The notes beneath the pieces are model-generated. The model saw only the letters and a program-made list of their open reading frames with translations. It did no database searches and was not told the origin of the DNA. A stretch of DNA of 64,000 nt from NCBI RefSeq assembly GCF_050313795.1, contig NZ_JBNPMC010000002.1, positions 98,548 to 162,547 of the forward strand, given 5' to 3'. Positions 53,961 to 63,171 of the stretch are shown here, piece by piece. Position 1 is the first letter of the stretch; each line of letters starts with the position of its first letter. The stretch comes from CAMBRQ01 sp945870325 (GTDB taxonomy: Bacteria > Bacillota > Clostridia > Lachnospirales > Lachnospiraceae). The position numbers and the translations under genes were made by a program.

Positions 53961-54872
53961 GTGAATATAAATGATAAGAGAACAGATATTGAGGCTGTTA
54001 TAACAAGTTATAATCAAGGCTCTATGATTCTTGAAGCAGTACAGTCGTTGTGTAACCAAACGTTAATACCTGAAAAAATTATTATCGTGGATGATGGTTC
54101 GACAGATGAATACTCTCTGAACATATTGAACGAAATTGAAAAAAATACGGATTTACTAATTCCGGTAGTGATACATTATCAAGAAAATGGTGGTGTATCA
54201 TCTGCAAGAAATGCCGGAATTAAAAAATCACAGGCATCAATGCTGTTAATCCTTGATGGAGATGATAAGATTGAACCTACATACATTGAATATGTCAGTA
54301 ATTTACTTTGTGACAATCCATCGATGGTTGCGGCTTCATCTTGGATGCATACTTTTGGAGTTTTAGATGCGGTGGTTCGCCCTACTGGTGGAAATATAGT
54401 ACCATTTTTATCGCACAATTGCTGTCCGGCAACGCATATTCTTCGTAGAGAAGTTTACGAACAATGTGGCGGTTATGATGAGTCCATGCGTTCTGGATTT
54501 GAGGATTGGGATTTCTTTTTAAGTATGTTAGAAACTGCACCAGAAGCAAACATTGGAATGGTCGAAAAACCGTTGATTAACTATCGTACAGCACCTGCCT
54601 CAGCTAATGTAAAAAGTATGAATAAGCGGCTTGAACTTATGCGTTATATTACTAAAAAGCATATCAATAGTTATTGCGCGCATATTTCAGATGTATTGTT
54701 AGATATTGAAGCAATATCTAATTCGAGATTATATGGATGGGAGAACGAGATTATTCATTCAATAACACGTTATCAAGATTTGAGTGAATCATCAAAAGAT
54801 TTTATAAAAAACCCGTCATACGGTGATGGAGGAATGGCTTCTGCAGTTCGAATTATGTCAATTAATAAGTAG
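53961..54872 (+). CDS. Family 2 glycosyltransferase
   Basis: A 303-residue GT2 enzyme using a nucleotide-sugar donor. The start is GTG after GAAGGAGAAAATATAAA. GT-A motifs are EAVITSYNQGSMILEAVQSL, IIIVDDGSTDEYSLNIL, NGGVSSARNAGIKKSQASMLLILDGDDKIEPTYIEY and the later RSGFEDWDFFLSMLE (ED of the catalytic region). No membrane helix is seen. It stands alone, flanked by a broken and an intact copy of the same ICE-type leader, with AT-rich codon use unlike the neighbouring housekeeping genes, which suggests transfer. Acceptor unknown (capsule, teichoic acid or surface glycan). Confidence 0.85.
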   Translation: MNINDKRTDIEAVITSYNQGSMILEAVQSLCNQTLIPEKIIIVDDGSTDEYSLNILNEIEKNTDLLIPVVIHYQENGGVSSARNAGIKKSQASMLLILDGDDKIEPTYIEYVSNLLCDNPSMVAASSWMHTFGVLDAVVRPTGGNIVPFLSHNCCPATHILRREVYEQCGGYDESMRSGFEDWDFFLSMLETAPEANIGMVEKPLINYRTAPASANVKSMNKRLELMRYITKKHINSYCAHISDVLLDIEAISNSRLYGWENEIIHSITRYQDLSESSKDFIKNPSYGDGGMASAVRIMSINK

Positions 54873-55027
54873 ATATACAACCACTAGGTTGCACGGATTG
54901 AAAATCCAGCATCTAAATAGGCCAATGATTATACACAACATCAATGCCACGGAGATACTGATCAGAACTAGATAGTCGACCGCAGATATGGTATGCTATA
55001 AGCAATCAAACTGGTGGAGGTACGGGC

Positions 55028-55300
55028 ATGGAAGAACAGCAGAATTCATTGACTTATGAAATCATCAAAGCGGCGGTTGCTGGAGAAAGATGGGCAACAG
55101 AAAAAGTCATTGCACACTACGATTCTTATATTGAAGAACTCGCCACGGTAAAAGAAAGGCAGCCGGACGGCAGTGTGAGAACCTATGTGGACGAGGATAT
55201 GAAACAATCCATTATTCTGAACCTGCTGGAGAAGATACCAGACTTTCCTTTGGAGAAAACGGAGAGGATAGCAGAAGAGGAAACAAATGAGGGGATATAA
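55028..55300 (+). CDS. Conjugative-transposon-type HTH protein (Tn916 Orf8-like)
   Basis: A 90-residue protein resembling the small helix-turn-helix proteins of Tn916-like elements: LTYEIIKAAVAGERWATEKVIAHYDSYIEELATVKERQPDGSVRTYVDEDMKQSIILNLLEKIPDF. In those elements it accompanies a sigma-like factor, excisionase and integrase. None of these is found here, so the gene is probably a relic of an integrated conjugative element. The start follows GGTGGAGGTACGGGC. Confidence 0.75.
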   Translation: MEEQQNSLTYEIIKAAVAGERWATEKVIAHYDSYIEELATVKERQPDGSVRTYVDEDMKQSIILNLLEKIPDFPLEKTERIAEEETNEGI

Positions 55301-55488
55301 CATTGGCGTATAGTGGTGTCTGATTTCACGAAGTATCGGGCTTGAAAACGGTTCGAGGGTACATTATGTGGTAGAAAAGTCCGAAATAAGCCCTATATGT
55401 GGGAAAAATCCAGCTCATGCAGAAATCAGAGTACATAAAATTTGTGTGTTTCATGGACGAACGGTTCATACTCATGGAAAAATAACAG

Positions 55489-55526
55489 GGTGGGGTAAAC
55501 TTCTTAAAAAGAAGCCCCCACCTTTT
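55489..55526 (+). terminator. Terminator hairpin in the gap before the response regulator
   Basis: GGTGGGG (55489-55495) with CCCCACC (55516-55522) and CTTCTT/AAGAAG inside, then TTTT. The 358-bp gap 55301-55658 otherwise shows only a 72-codon frame with no ribosome binding site that runs through this hairpin; I do not call it a gene. Confidence 0.65.
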
Positions 55527-55658
55527 CGCATAACTAAGAGGGTGTCAGAACTTTTCCGCAAAAGAGGATTTGAGTGGCTATTCTGATACTGTCGTTGAGA
55601 AATTTGCAAAACTACGGTATAATGCTATATGGAAATTTTACAAGATGAGGTAGTTTGA

Positions 55659-56348
55659 GTGAAAAAGATATTGGTTGTTGAAGATGATTTAGCTCTAAGT
55701 GCGGGGTTATGTTTTGAATTAGATACTTGCGGCTATTTGACGGTGGCTGCTTATAACTGTCAAAAAACACAGCAGCTTTTGAAAAGTGAACATTTTGATC
55801 TGATGATTTTGGATGTGAATCTTCCTGATGGCAATGGATTTAATCTTTGCCGGGAAGTAAAGGCAATTATACCAAATTTGCCGGTTATTTTCCTAACCGC
55901 TAATGATTTGGAGCGGGATGAACTAAAGGGGTTTGAGCTTGGTGCAGAAGATTATATAACTAAACCATTTAATATTCAAATTCTAAAGCGCCGTGTGGAA
56001 GTTGCATTACGGCGAGGAACCTCCACTTCAAAGGCTACGGCCGATTGTTATGATGATGGATTCTTGCATCTGGATTTTAGTGCGCTGACTGCTATCAGGA
56101 ATGGCGAAAAGCTGGCAATTACCCCAAATGAATATAAAATGCTGCGGCTTTTGACTTCCAACGCCGGAAACATTGTGACGCGGCAAATCCTGTTGGAAAA
56201 GCTATGGGATTGTGACGGGAACTATATTGACGATCATACCCTTACCGTAACCATGAACCGGCTGCGGGCAAAAATTGAAGAAGCAGGCCATTCCTATATC
56301 CAGACAGTCAGAGGAATGGGTTATGTTTGGACAGGGGCAAAGGTATGA
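55659..56348 (+). CDS. OmpR/VanR-family response regulator
   Basis: A 229-residue two-component response regulator starting at GTG after GATGAGGTAGTTTGA. The receiver domain has VVEDDLALS, the phosphorylated Asp in LMILDVNLPDGNGF, the threonine in VIFLTAND and the lysine in YITKPFN. The C-terminal winged helix is NEYKMLRLLTSNAGNIVTRQILLEKLWDCDGNYIDDHTLTVTMNRLRAKI. It overlaps the kinase gene (ATGA) and probably controls the ABC genes downstream, as in BceR/VanR-type antimicrobial-peptide responses. Confidence 0.93.
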   Translation: MKKILVVEDDLALSAGLCFELDTCGYLTVAAYNCQKTQQLLKSEHFDLMILDVNLPDGNGFNLCREVKAIIPNLPVIFLTANDLERDELKGFELGAEDYITKPFNIQILKRRVEVALRRGTSTSKATADCYDDGFLHLDFSALTAIRNGEKLAITPNEYKMLRLLTSNAGNIVTRQILLEKLWDCDGNYIDDHTLTVTMNRLRAKIEEAGHSYIQTVRGMGYVWTGAKV

Positions 56349-57367
56349 AAAAGACAACATTCAAACGGTTCCCGGTGAAAACCGTTTTAGCTGTTATGGC
56401 GATTGTGCTTATTCTTTTGGGGGTGGTGTGGAACTACATTCCCCCGATTGGAATACGGATTATTTTATTGGTGTTCGGCGCAATTATGTTTGTATTGGTG
56501 TGCCTGTGGAGCCGATGCCAGCAGCGGCAACAATCAGAGTTTGCGAATGATATTTGCGAAACTGTGGATGCACTGATGGATGGGCGAGAGCCGGAAAATT
56601 ACAATCCATACGAAGATTCTCAGACATCCAAAGTACAAAGTAAACTCCTGCAATATTATGACCGTATGCGGGAGGGGCAGCGGCAAAGTGAGCAGGATAA
56701 GCAGACAATTCAGGAATTAGTCAGCGACATATCCCATCAGGTGAAAACACCCATTGCAAATATTCAGATGTTCACGAACATTTTACAGCAGCACCAGTTA
56801 TCCGATGAAAAGCGGAATGAATTTCTTGCTACTATGTCCGCACAAATCAATAAACTGGATTTCCTGATGCAGTCCCTTATTAAAATGTCACGTCTGGAAA
56901 CGGGGACATTTACTCTGCACATGGAATCCGGCAGTCTATATAATACGATTGCACAAGCAGTCAATAGTATTTGGGCAAAGGCAGGCCAGAAGAACATTCA
57001 GATTGATGTGGGATGTGATACCCATGTGACCGTCAAACACGATTCCAAATGGACAGTCGAAGCGTTAAGCAACATCTTGGACAATGCCGTAAAATATACG
57101 CCGGAGGGCGGAAATATCCGTGTGAGTGTCCGTCCGTGGCAGTTTTATACCCGGATAGATATTTCAGATACAGGAATAGGGATTGCCCCGGAGCATTATA
57201 ATGATGTGTTTCAGCGATTTTTCCGGGCGCAGGAAGTGGCTTCTATGGAGGGAGTTGGACTCGGCCTGTATTTAGCTCGTGGCATTATTACCCGGCAAAA
57301 AGGTTATATCAGTGTAAAATCAGAAATCGGAAAAGGGACGACTTTCTCTGTGTGTCTTTTGAATTAG
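56345..57367 (+). CDS. Sensor histidine kinase
   Basis: A 340-residue membrane kinase. Two close helices (about 12-32 and 37-58) with almost no extracellular loop make it an intramembrane-sensing type. The phosphorylated histidine is in ELVSDISHQVKTPIANIQMF. ATP-binding boxes are NILDNAVKYTPEGG, DTGIGIAPEHYNDVFQRFFRA and GVGLGLYLARGII. It starts at 56345, overlapping the regulator stop. Kinases of this design usually sense through a partner ABC transporter, which lies just downstream. Confidence 0.93.
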   Translation: MKKTTFKRFPVKTVLAVMAIVLILLGVVWNYIPPIGIRIILLVFGAIMFVLVCLWSRCQQRQQSEFANDICETVDALMDGREPENYNPYEDSQTSKVQSKLLQYYDRMREGQRQSEQDKQTIQELVSDISHQVKTPIANIQMFTNILQQHQLSDEKRNEFLATMSAQINKLDFLMQSLIKMSRLETGTFTLHMESGSLYNTIAQAVNSIWAKAGQKNIQIDVGCDTHVTVKHDSKWTVEALSNILDNAVKYTPEGGNIRVSVRPWQFYTRIDISDTGIGIAPEHYNDVFQRFFRAQEVASMEGVGLGLYLARGIITRQKGYISVKSEIGKGTTFSVCLLN

Positions 57368-57407
57368 CCTTACGCTGCTTCCTGTAAAATCAAGTGAGGA
57401 TTGAACA

Positions 57408-58073
57408 ATGGATATAGTAACGATACATAATCTAAAAAAAAATTTTGGGAAAGGTTTCCGTCTGGTAAAAGCATTGGACGGTATCGACCTTTCCATCGAG
57501 AAAGGCAAGTTCACCGTTATCATTGGGGCCTCCGGTTCTGGAAAAACTACTCTTATGAATATGATCGGCGGGCTGTATGAACCAACCGAGGGAACTGTTA
57601 TTGTTGACGGCATCAATCTGGCAGAACTGACCGAAGAACAATTAACTGTTTTCCGGCGCAGAAAAGTGGGATTTGTCTTTCAGGACTACAATCTGGTGCC
57701 TGAATTGACGATAAAGGAAAATATTTTATTTCCTCTGTCATTGGACGATTCCCGGCCAGATGAAGTATTCTTTTCAGAGATTGTAGACCTTTTAGGGCTG
57801 AATGAAAAATTAGACGCCTACCCCTATATGCTCTCAGGCGGAGGTCAACAATGTACTGCCATTGCGCGGGCTTTAATCACAAAACCAGCCATTATTTTAG
57901 CTGATGAACCAACCGGGAGCTTTGATGTAAAGACCAGCCAGAATGTAGCGGGCCTGTTAAAAATGACTACGGAAACCTTTCATCAAACTCTGATCATGAT
58001 AACGCATAATTTAGAGCTTGCCCAACTTGCTGATTGTGTGGTACGCCTGCAAGACGGACGGATTGTGGAGTAA
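57408..58073 (+). CDS. ABC transporter ATP-binding protein with degenerate signature motif
   Basis: A 221-residue MacB/LolD-like ATPase, clearly paralogous to the one at 60866. Walker A (GASGSGKTT) and Walker B ([10 protein letters not shown]) are intact. The signature that should read [15 protein letters not shown] is LSGGGQQCTAIARAL, losing the conserved Gln and the following Arg, and the D-loop SLD/NLD is SFD. A terminator (58087-58120) separates it from the permease gene. It may be inactive, regulatory or a decaying duplicate. Confidence 0.88.
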   Translation: MDIVTIHNLKKNFGKGFRLVKALDGIDLSIEKGKFTVIIGASGSGKTTLMNMIGGLYEPTEGTVIVDGINLAELTEEQLTVFRRRKVGFVFQDYNLVPELTIKENILFPLSLDDSRPDEVFFSEIVDLLGLNEKLDAYPYMLSGGGQQCTAIARALITKPAIILADEPTGSFDVKTSQNVAGLLKMTTETFHQTLIMITHNLELAQLADCVVRLQDGRIVE

Positions 58074-58086
58074 GTACCACGTTGCC

Positions 58087-58120
58087 AGCGCCCTGACGAG
58101 AAATTGGGGCGCTTTCTTTT
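58087..58120 (+). terminator. Terminator between the first ATPase and the permease
   Basis: AGCGCCC (58087-58093) pairs with GGGGCGCT (58106-58113), then TTCTTTT. It ends the kinase/ATPase transcript before the permease gene's own promoter region. Confidence 0.8.
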
Positions 58121-58133
58121 GGGAAAATTGAAT

Positions 58134-58160
58134 GGTACAAAAATGTACCTTTACTGTACC
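58134..58160. promoter_or_regulatory. GTAC-palindrome operator upstream of the permease
   Basis: GGTACAAAAATGTACC (58134-58149) is a perfect inverted repeat around a short A-rich centre, followed by a third TGTACC (58155-58160). It lies where a promoter for the permease-ATPase pair should be and is a likely binding site for the upstream response regulator. Confidence 0.55.
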
Positions 58161-58219
58161 TTAATTGTAACATTGAGGTGTTATGATTTTATCAGCAAGA
58201 AGCTCAGGAGGTAATCCCC

Positions 58220-60814
58220 ATGAAAGAGATGTTAAGAACCCTTGCCCGGCGCAGCTTTGCCACAAGCAGGGTACGAAACTTAATCGCGGTACTGGCAATC
58301 GCCCTTACTGCTGTTCTTTTTACTTCTGTTACTACTATCGGTTTGGGATTTATGGAATCCCTGACCCTTACCATGCAGATACAGAAAGGCAGCAGCTCGG
58401 ACGGCGATTTTCGGAACATGACCGCAGAACAGTTTGAAGCCTTACAACAGGCCGATTTTGTAGATCAGGCTGGTTTGCGGATGCCGGTAGGGTTTTTAAG
58501 CAATACCAACCGGCACAATATTGAATTTGATGTGGTAGATCAGACACAGGCTGACTTGACCTTTTGCAGCCCCAGCCACGGCGAAATGCCGGAGGCCGCA
58601 AACGAAATTGTTACTTCTGACCGGGCCTTAATTGATTTGGGAGCAGAGCTGAAAATTGGTGCGGAGGTAACGATTGAGTTTACCGCACATGGACAGGAAT
58701 ACAGTTTGCCGATGGTGGTGTCGGGCTGGTACGAAGCTACCAATGAACAGACAAGTATGATGATTGCCGGAACCGCTTTCCTGGATGAATACCCGGCCAT
58801 TTTTGAATATACCTACGATAAGGACGCTGAAATAGCCGGAACATATTGGTCTGACTTTACGGCAACAAGCACAGTGGGCTTACAAGAGAAAATGCAGGAC
58901 TTTTCGCGTGATGTAGGAGGGAACCCGGAAGACGTGGCCGCTTCCAACTATCTTCCCGCTGTCATTAACACCATGACCAATCCGACAGCAGACCCCAGCC
59001 TGATCTTCATGGCAGTTGTATTCATCGTTCTGTTTATTTTCTGCGGTTATCTGTTGATCTATAACGTGTTTGACATTGCCGTAATGCAGGAAATCCGCCG
59101 GTACGGGCTTTACCGCACCATTGGAATGAGCAAACGCCAGGTGAAAAAGCTGATTAACCGGCAGGCTTTGTGGTTGTCATGCATTGGTATTCCGATTGGC
59201 CTGATTATTGGATTTTTCATTGGAAAGGCAGCTTTGCCCAAAGTAATGACATTTTTAGCAGTTTCCTATACCAATATTGTATCGGAAGTTTCACCGTCCC
59301 CTCTCATTTTTCTTGGTGCAACCGTGTTGTCTGCGCTGACGGTATTTTTAAGTACGAGAAAGCCTGTGCGTGTAGCGGCAAATATTTCCCCTATCGAGGC
59401 ATTTCGTTATGTGGAAAGCAACACAGGCAAACGGACTTCCAAAAAAAGCAGCCTGGGCGCAAGTATTCCCCGCCTTGCCTGGTCAAACCTTGGACGTAAC
59501 GGACGTCGCACTTTTTTCATTATGGTGTCACTCATGCTGTGTATTGTGCTACTCAACTGTATAGGGACAGCCGCTAATAGTATGGACATAGAAAAAGAAG
59601 TGGCCCTGATGATACGAAGTGATTTTGCCGTGGTAAATGCTGACAGCACCAACGGACAAAAAGGATTTTCCCTGCGGGAACAGGCACTTTCACAGCAAAC
59701 GGTTGAGGATATTGCGGCGCAGCCGGGCGTGATCGACGGAAGCCTTGTTTACAAAAATACTCTTGAAGATACCAATGTGACCTTTGATTGGGGGGCAGAA
59801 TTTATCGAAATCGAACAATCCCCAAATTCCGGCTTGATGGAGGGCATGACAGCTAATTATTTGTTCTATAACCTTGGCGACGATGGGAACCCGATCTGTA
59901 ATGTGTATGGCATGGAAGAAACTGCGATTGCCCGTATGGTTATAGAAGATGGGGAAACAGACGCGCATACTCTCTATGAAAAGATGCAGAATGGCGAGGG
60001 CGTGTTACTGGGCGTTCAAGTTGACTACCAGACAATGCAGATTGATAAAAGCTCCGACTTCGACTTTCTGAATGTTGGAGATGTCATTACCGTTTATAAA
60101 AACGGGGAGCCTGTAATGGAATTGCCCATTCTGGCAAAGGCGGCAAGAAACGGGGATGATGCAGAAATCGGCATTACTGCTAACGGCCCCTTGACAGTCG
60201 GCGGAGATGGACTGTTCCTCTATCTGCCTACCAGCATTTATAAAGAATTGTACGATGAACCCGTGGCCTACAAATATGCCTTTAATGTGGAAGAAAGTCA
60301 AAGAGAAAGCATGACCGCTTTTCTGAATGACTATATGAAAAACGTAGACACCAGCATCAATTATCTGTCTGCTGATTCTGCTAGAGAAAACGCAGAGGGA
60401 ACCCGCACCATGATTAAGTTTGTCGGCGGTCTTGTTGGCATTATATTTGGGATTGCCGGTGTACTGAACCTGATTAACATGGTGATTACTACAATTCTGA
60501 CAAGGCGGCATGAATTTGCAACGATGCAGAGCATTGGCATGACAAACCGGCAGCTTACCAAAATGATGATATTTGAGGGAACCTATTATGCGGCGGGGGC
60601 CTGCTTATTCGGGCTTGTCCTGGCTACGATCCTGAACCTTACGCTTGTAAAGAGCATTGTCGGGAGCATTTGGTACTTTACGTTCCGCTTTACCTTACTT
60701 CCTGCGCTCATTGTTTCCGTTGTCCTTTTGGTTGTAGGCGCTATTGTGCCAGTTCTGGCGCTTAAATTCTTCAACAAGGGTAGCATCGTGGAGCAACTGC
60801 GTATAGCGGAATAA
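58220..60814 (+). CDS. FtsX-family ABC transporter permease
   Basis: An 864-residue membrane protein with two FtsX/MacB-type halves. Helix 1 (about 18-40) is followed by a large extracellular domain, then three helices near 260-380 (FIVLFIFCGYLLIYNVFDIAVMQEIRRYGLYRTIGMSKRQVKKL). A further helix near 435-455 and a second extracellular domain follow, then three helices at 730-850 ending GSIVEQLRIAE. Both halves carry the RRYGLYRTIGMS / RRHEFATMQSIGMT coupling helix. Such permeases export or detoxify antimicrobial peptides rather than import. Start follows CTCAGGAGGTAATCCCC. Confidence 0.92.
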   Translation: MKEMLRTLARRSFATSRVRNLIAVLAIALTAVLFTSVTTIGLGFMESLTLTMQIQKGSSSDGDFRNMTAEQFEALQQADFVDQAGLRMPVGFLSNTNRHNIEFDVVDQTQADLTFCSPSHGEMPEAANEIVTSDRALIDLGAELKIGAEVTIEFTAHGQEYSLPMVVSGWYEATNEQTSMMIAGTAFLDEYPAIFEYTYDKDAEIAGTYWSDFTATSTVGLQEKMQDFSRDVGGNPEDVAASNYLPAVINTMTNPTADPSLIFMAVVFIVLFIFCGYLLIYNVFDIAVMQEIRRYGLYRTIGMSKRQVKKLINRQALWLSCIGIPIGLIIGFFIGKAALPKVMTFLAVSYTNIVSEVSPSPLIFLGATVLSALTVFLSTRKPVRVAANISPIEAFRYVESNTGKRTSKKSSLGASIPRLAWSNLGRNGRRTFFIMVSLMLCIVLLNCIGTAANSMDIEKEVALMIRSDFAVVNADSTNGQKGFSLREQALSQQTVEDIAAQPGVIDGSLVYKNTLEDTNVTFDWGAEFIEIEQSPNSGLMEGMTANYLFYNLGDDGNPICNVYGMEETAIARMVIEDGETDAHTLYEKMQNGEGVLLGVQVDYQTMQIDKSSDFDFLNVGDVITVYKNGEPVMELPILAKAARNGDDAEIGITANGPLTVGGDGLFLYLPTSIYKELYDEPVAYKYAFNVEESQRESMTAFLNDYMKNVDTSINYLSADSARENAEGTRTMIKFVGGLVGIIFGIAGVLNLINMVITTILTRRHEFATMQSIGMTNRQLTKMMIFEGTYYAAGACLFGLVLATILNLTLVKSIVGSIWYFTFRFTLLPALIVSVVLLVVGAIVPVLALKFFNKGSIVEQLRIAE

Positions 60815-60865
60815 CGGTCTATACAGAAACAATCCAAAAACATTCCCATTAAGGAGGACATTTCT

Positions 60866-61534
60866 ATGGAAAGCATCTTAAAGGCAACCGGTCTTAAAAA
60901 ATATTATGGCAATGGCGACACCATGGTAAAGGCCCTGGACGGCGTTGATCTGGAAATTGAGCGCGGCAAATTCACCGCCATTATCGGCACTTCCGGCAGC
61001 GGCAAATCCACCCTGCTTAATATGCTGGGCGGCCTTGATACTCCCACTGAGGGAAGTATCAAAATCGGCAATACAGAACTTGCAAAGCTGAACAGCGAAC
61101 AGGCTACGATCTTCCGGCGTAAACAAATCGGCTTTATCTTTCAGAACTACAATCTGGTGCCGGTGTTGACTGTTTGGGAAAACATTGTATTTCCTCTTTC
61201 TCTGGACGGGCAAAAGCCTGATAAGCAGTTTATTATGCAGATCGTGAAGCTGCTGGGGCTGGACAGTAAGTTGGACAGTCTGCCGAACAATCTTTCCGGC
61301 GGCCAGCAGCAGCGCGTGGCGATTGCCCGCGCCCTGGCTTCAAAACCGTCCATCATTCTGGCCGATGAGCCCACCGGCAATCTGGATTCAAAAACCAGTG
61401 ATGATGTGATCGGCCTGCTAAAAATGACAAGCAAGGAATTTCACCAGACTATTGTAATGATTACACATAACCCGGAGATCGCGCAAATGGCAGACTACAT
61501 TGTGCGTATTGAAGATGGAAAAATCGTTGCGTGA
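60866..61534 (+). CDS. ABC transporter ATP-binding protein (partner of the FtsX permease)
   Basis: A 222-residue MacB/LolD-like ATPase with all motifs intact: Walker [10 protein letters not shown], signature [15 protein letters not shown], Walker [16 protein letters not shown] and the switch histidine in MITHNPEIA. It starts after AAGGAGGACATTTCT, 51 bp behind the permease, and is the obvious energiser of that permease, in contrast to the degenerate paralogue at 57408. Confidence 0.94.
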   Translation: MESILKATGLKKYYGNGDTMVKALDGVDLEIERGKFTAIIGTSGSGKSTLLNMLGGLDTPTEGSIKIGNTELAKLNSEQATIFRRKQIGFIFQNYNLVPVLTVWENIVFPLSLDGQKPDKQFIMQIVKLLGLDSKLDSLPNNLSGGQQQRVAIARALASKPSIILADEPTGNLDSKTSDDVIGLLKMTSKEFHQTIVMITHNPEIAQMADYIVRIEDGKIVA

Positions 61535-61559
61535 TAGTGGAGTTAAAATAGAAATAGTG

Positions 61560-61934
61560 ATGAGGAAGATTGCTCCCTCCGGGAGCGTTTCAGAAACCGT
61601 CCTGGTTTCACTGCCAGGTGCAGAATCCCAGGAAGCCACCCATAGTTCCGATATCCTCATCTTCCCCGACTTGGAAATCAGCATCAACGAACAGACTGTC
61701 TACCAAAATAACCATCCCGTCCGCCTCACCCACCATGAGTTTTTTACCTTGCTTTACCTAGCCCAAAACCCATCTTGGGTTCTTTTAAAAGAGCAGATAT
61801 ACGAAGCGGTCTGGAAAGCGGACCCGGAGCATTGCGGGGCGGCGGTGGCGAATGTGGTGTATTCGCTCAGACGGAAGATCGGAGATAGGTACATAGAAAC
61901 GGTGGTTGGGAGCGGGTATCGGTTTGTGGGGTAG
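61560..61934 (+). CDS. Free-standing winged-helix DNA-binding protein, paralogue 1
   Basis: About 124 residues with a single OmpR-type winged helix and no receiver domain: FPDLEISINEQTVYQNNHPVRLTHHEFFTLLYLAQNPSWVLLKEQIYEAVW / NVVYSLRRKIGDRYIETVVGSGYRFVG. The N-terminal 35 residues are low in structure. The start is unsure: the frame is open back into the ATPase gene, with alternatives at 61515 and 61557. A close paralogue lies at 63534, with long near-identical nucleotide runs in the last third. Confidence 0.75.
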   Translation: MRKIAPSGSVSETVLVSLPGAESQEATHSSDILIFPDLEISINEQTVYQNNHPVRLTHHEFFTLLYLAQNPSWVLLKEQIYEAVWKADPEHCGAAVANVVYSLRRKIGDRYIETVVGSGYRFVG

Positions 61935-61942
61935 TATAATAG

Positions 61943-61987
61943 ACAGGAAGTAGTAGCCTTTTGGGGGCAATGCTTCCTGTTCTTTTT
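61943..61987 (+). terminator. Terminator after winged-helix paralogue 1
   Basis: ACAGGAAG (61943-61950) pairs with CTTCCTGT (61973-61980), with GCCT/GGGC pairing inside, then TTCTTTTTT. Confidence 0.8.
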
Positions 61988-62059
61988 TAATTTATATTTT
62001 ACTATATGTAAGAAATATGTTATACTGAAAGACAGAAATTTTGGGAAGGCGGTGAGCAG

Positions 62060-62278
62060 GTGGGAAAGAGTAAATACACATTTGATAGCAAGATCCATAT
62101 ATATCGAGCAACTAAGCGTATGACGCAGCAGGAGCTTGCCGATTTGGTTGGTGTATCACGGCAAACCATTATGCAACTTGAACGAAACCGCTATAATCCG
62201 TCTATGTTGTTGGCATACAGTATCGCAAAGGTATTTGATGTTACAATCGAAGATTTATTCGATTTCAAGGAGGAATAG
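62060..62278 (+). CDS. Small XRE-family HTH regulator
   Basis: A 72-residue Cro/C1-type regulator, like the one at 6320: RMTQQELADLVGVSRQTIMQLERNRYNPSMLLAYSIAKVFDVTIEDLFDFKEE. It starts at GTG after GGAAGGCGGTGAGCA. It is two bases upstream of a small membrane protein gene that it probably controls. Confidence 0.88.
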   Translation: MGKSKYTFDSKIHIYRATKRMTQQELADLVGVSRQTIMQLERNRYNPSMLLAYSIAKVFDVTIEDLFDFKEE

Positions 62279-62280
62279 CT

Positions 62281-62619
62281 ATGCAGACATTTTATGAGTT
62301 CATCTGGAACTTGTTCAATAATAAAATGCTTTTCATTGTGGGCGCTTGGGCAGGGATACCACTTACCCTTATATTGCTTATTATGTTTGCCCGAAAGAAA
62401 AATCGAGATGAGCGAGGATGGAAAATTATAGGTAAAGCCAGCATCATTTCTTTTATTTACCTTATATTAGTGGTAAATCTTTTAGCAAAAATTTTGGGAT
62501 ATGTGGTAGATACCCATGAAGTACACTATCTTTTTGTAGGAAACGCAATTCAGTGGTTTTATGATACCGTGATAATAGTCGAAATCGTTGCTATGTTGAT
62601 TTTAAGAAAAATTGAATAA
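62281..62619 (+). CDS. Small three-helix membrane protein, unknown
   Basis: A 112-residue membrane protein with helices near residues 18-36, 52-72 and 88-107 and basic loops (ARKKNRDERGWK). It starts two bases after the HTH stop, using the AAGGAGG inside that gene's end. HTH plus small membrane protein pairs like this are common in Firmicutes, with unknown roles. Family not recognised. Confidence 0.75.
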   Translation: MQTFYEFIWNLFNNKMLFIVGAWAGIPLTLILLIMFARKKNRDERGWKIIGKASIISFIYLILVVNLLAKILGYVVDTHEVHYLFVGNAIQWFYDTVIIVEIVAMLILRKIE

Positions 62620-62667
62620 CCTCACTTATTCCGAATGTGAATCCATCCCTCCCACGATCATACAACC

Positions 62668-62706
62668 AGGTCAGACCTGTTAATGGCAGGACTGACCTAA
62701 ATTTTT
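62668..62706 (+). terminator. Terminator after the HTH/membrane pair
   Basis: AGGTCAG (62668-62674) pairs with CTGACCT (62692-62698), and CCTG/CAGG extend it inside; AAATTTTT follows. Confidence 0.75.
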
Positions 62707-62782
62707 GTTTCAAAAAGTATGAAATAGTTGACATTATACAAGAAATAAATTATAATAGCGGTGTCGAGAAGGAGGTGATAAT

Positions 62783-63073
62783 ATGGTCGGAACGGTTATC
62801 GAGAGTATCATAATTTTTGCCGCGATAGTTTCTTCTTATTTGCTTTTGAAGAAAAATCCATCAAAGGCACGCAAAACATTTGCAATTTCCTTTGTGCTTG
62901 CATTTGCTGTTATTATTGCATTTGCTCTTGCACAGCTTAGTGTACAATTCAAGTTGCTGGAAATTGCGTTGTCTTATTCTCCAATAGAGGTTCTTGTGCT
63001 TATGGCAGTTGTTTATTGGATTGCCTTCGTGTCAGCAAAAGGAACACTTTTTGACAAAATAATCGGAGAATAA
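62783..63073 (+). CDS. Small membrane protein, 96 residues, unknown
   Basis: Three hydrophobic helices (about 3-22, 32-54 and 68-86) with a basic loop KKNPSKARKTF between the first two. The start is set by GAGAAGGAGGTGATAAT. Single gene after the terminator at 62668, preceded by TTGACA-like and TATAAT-like boxes (TTGACATTATACAAG.. near 62730). No family recognised with confidence. Confidence 0.75.
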   Translation: MVGTVIESIIIFAAIVSSYLLLKKNPSKARKTFAISFVLAFAVIIAFALAQLSVQFKLLEIALSYSPIEVLVLMAVVYWIAFVSAKGTLFDKIIGE

Positions 63074-63171
63074 GGTTCTAAGGTCTAATATAATGAGGTG
63101 GGGATCTTATTTTGAAAACGAACAGGAAAAAATATAGGCGCATGGACTGTTCGGGAAAGGAGCATTAAGTA

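Noticed and set aside
55368..55586. A 72-residue basic protein before the response regulator
   Set aside because: It runs through a terminator hairpin and lacks a start signal.
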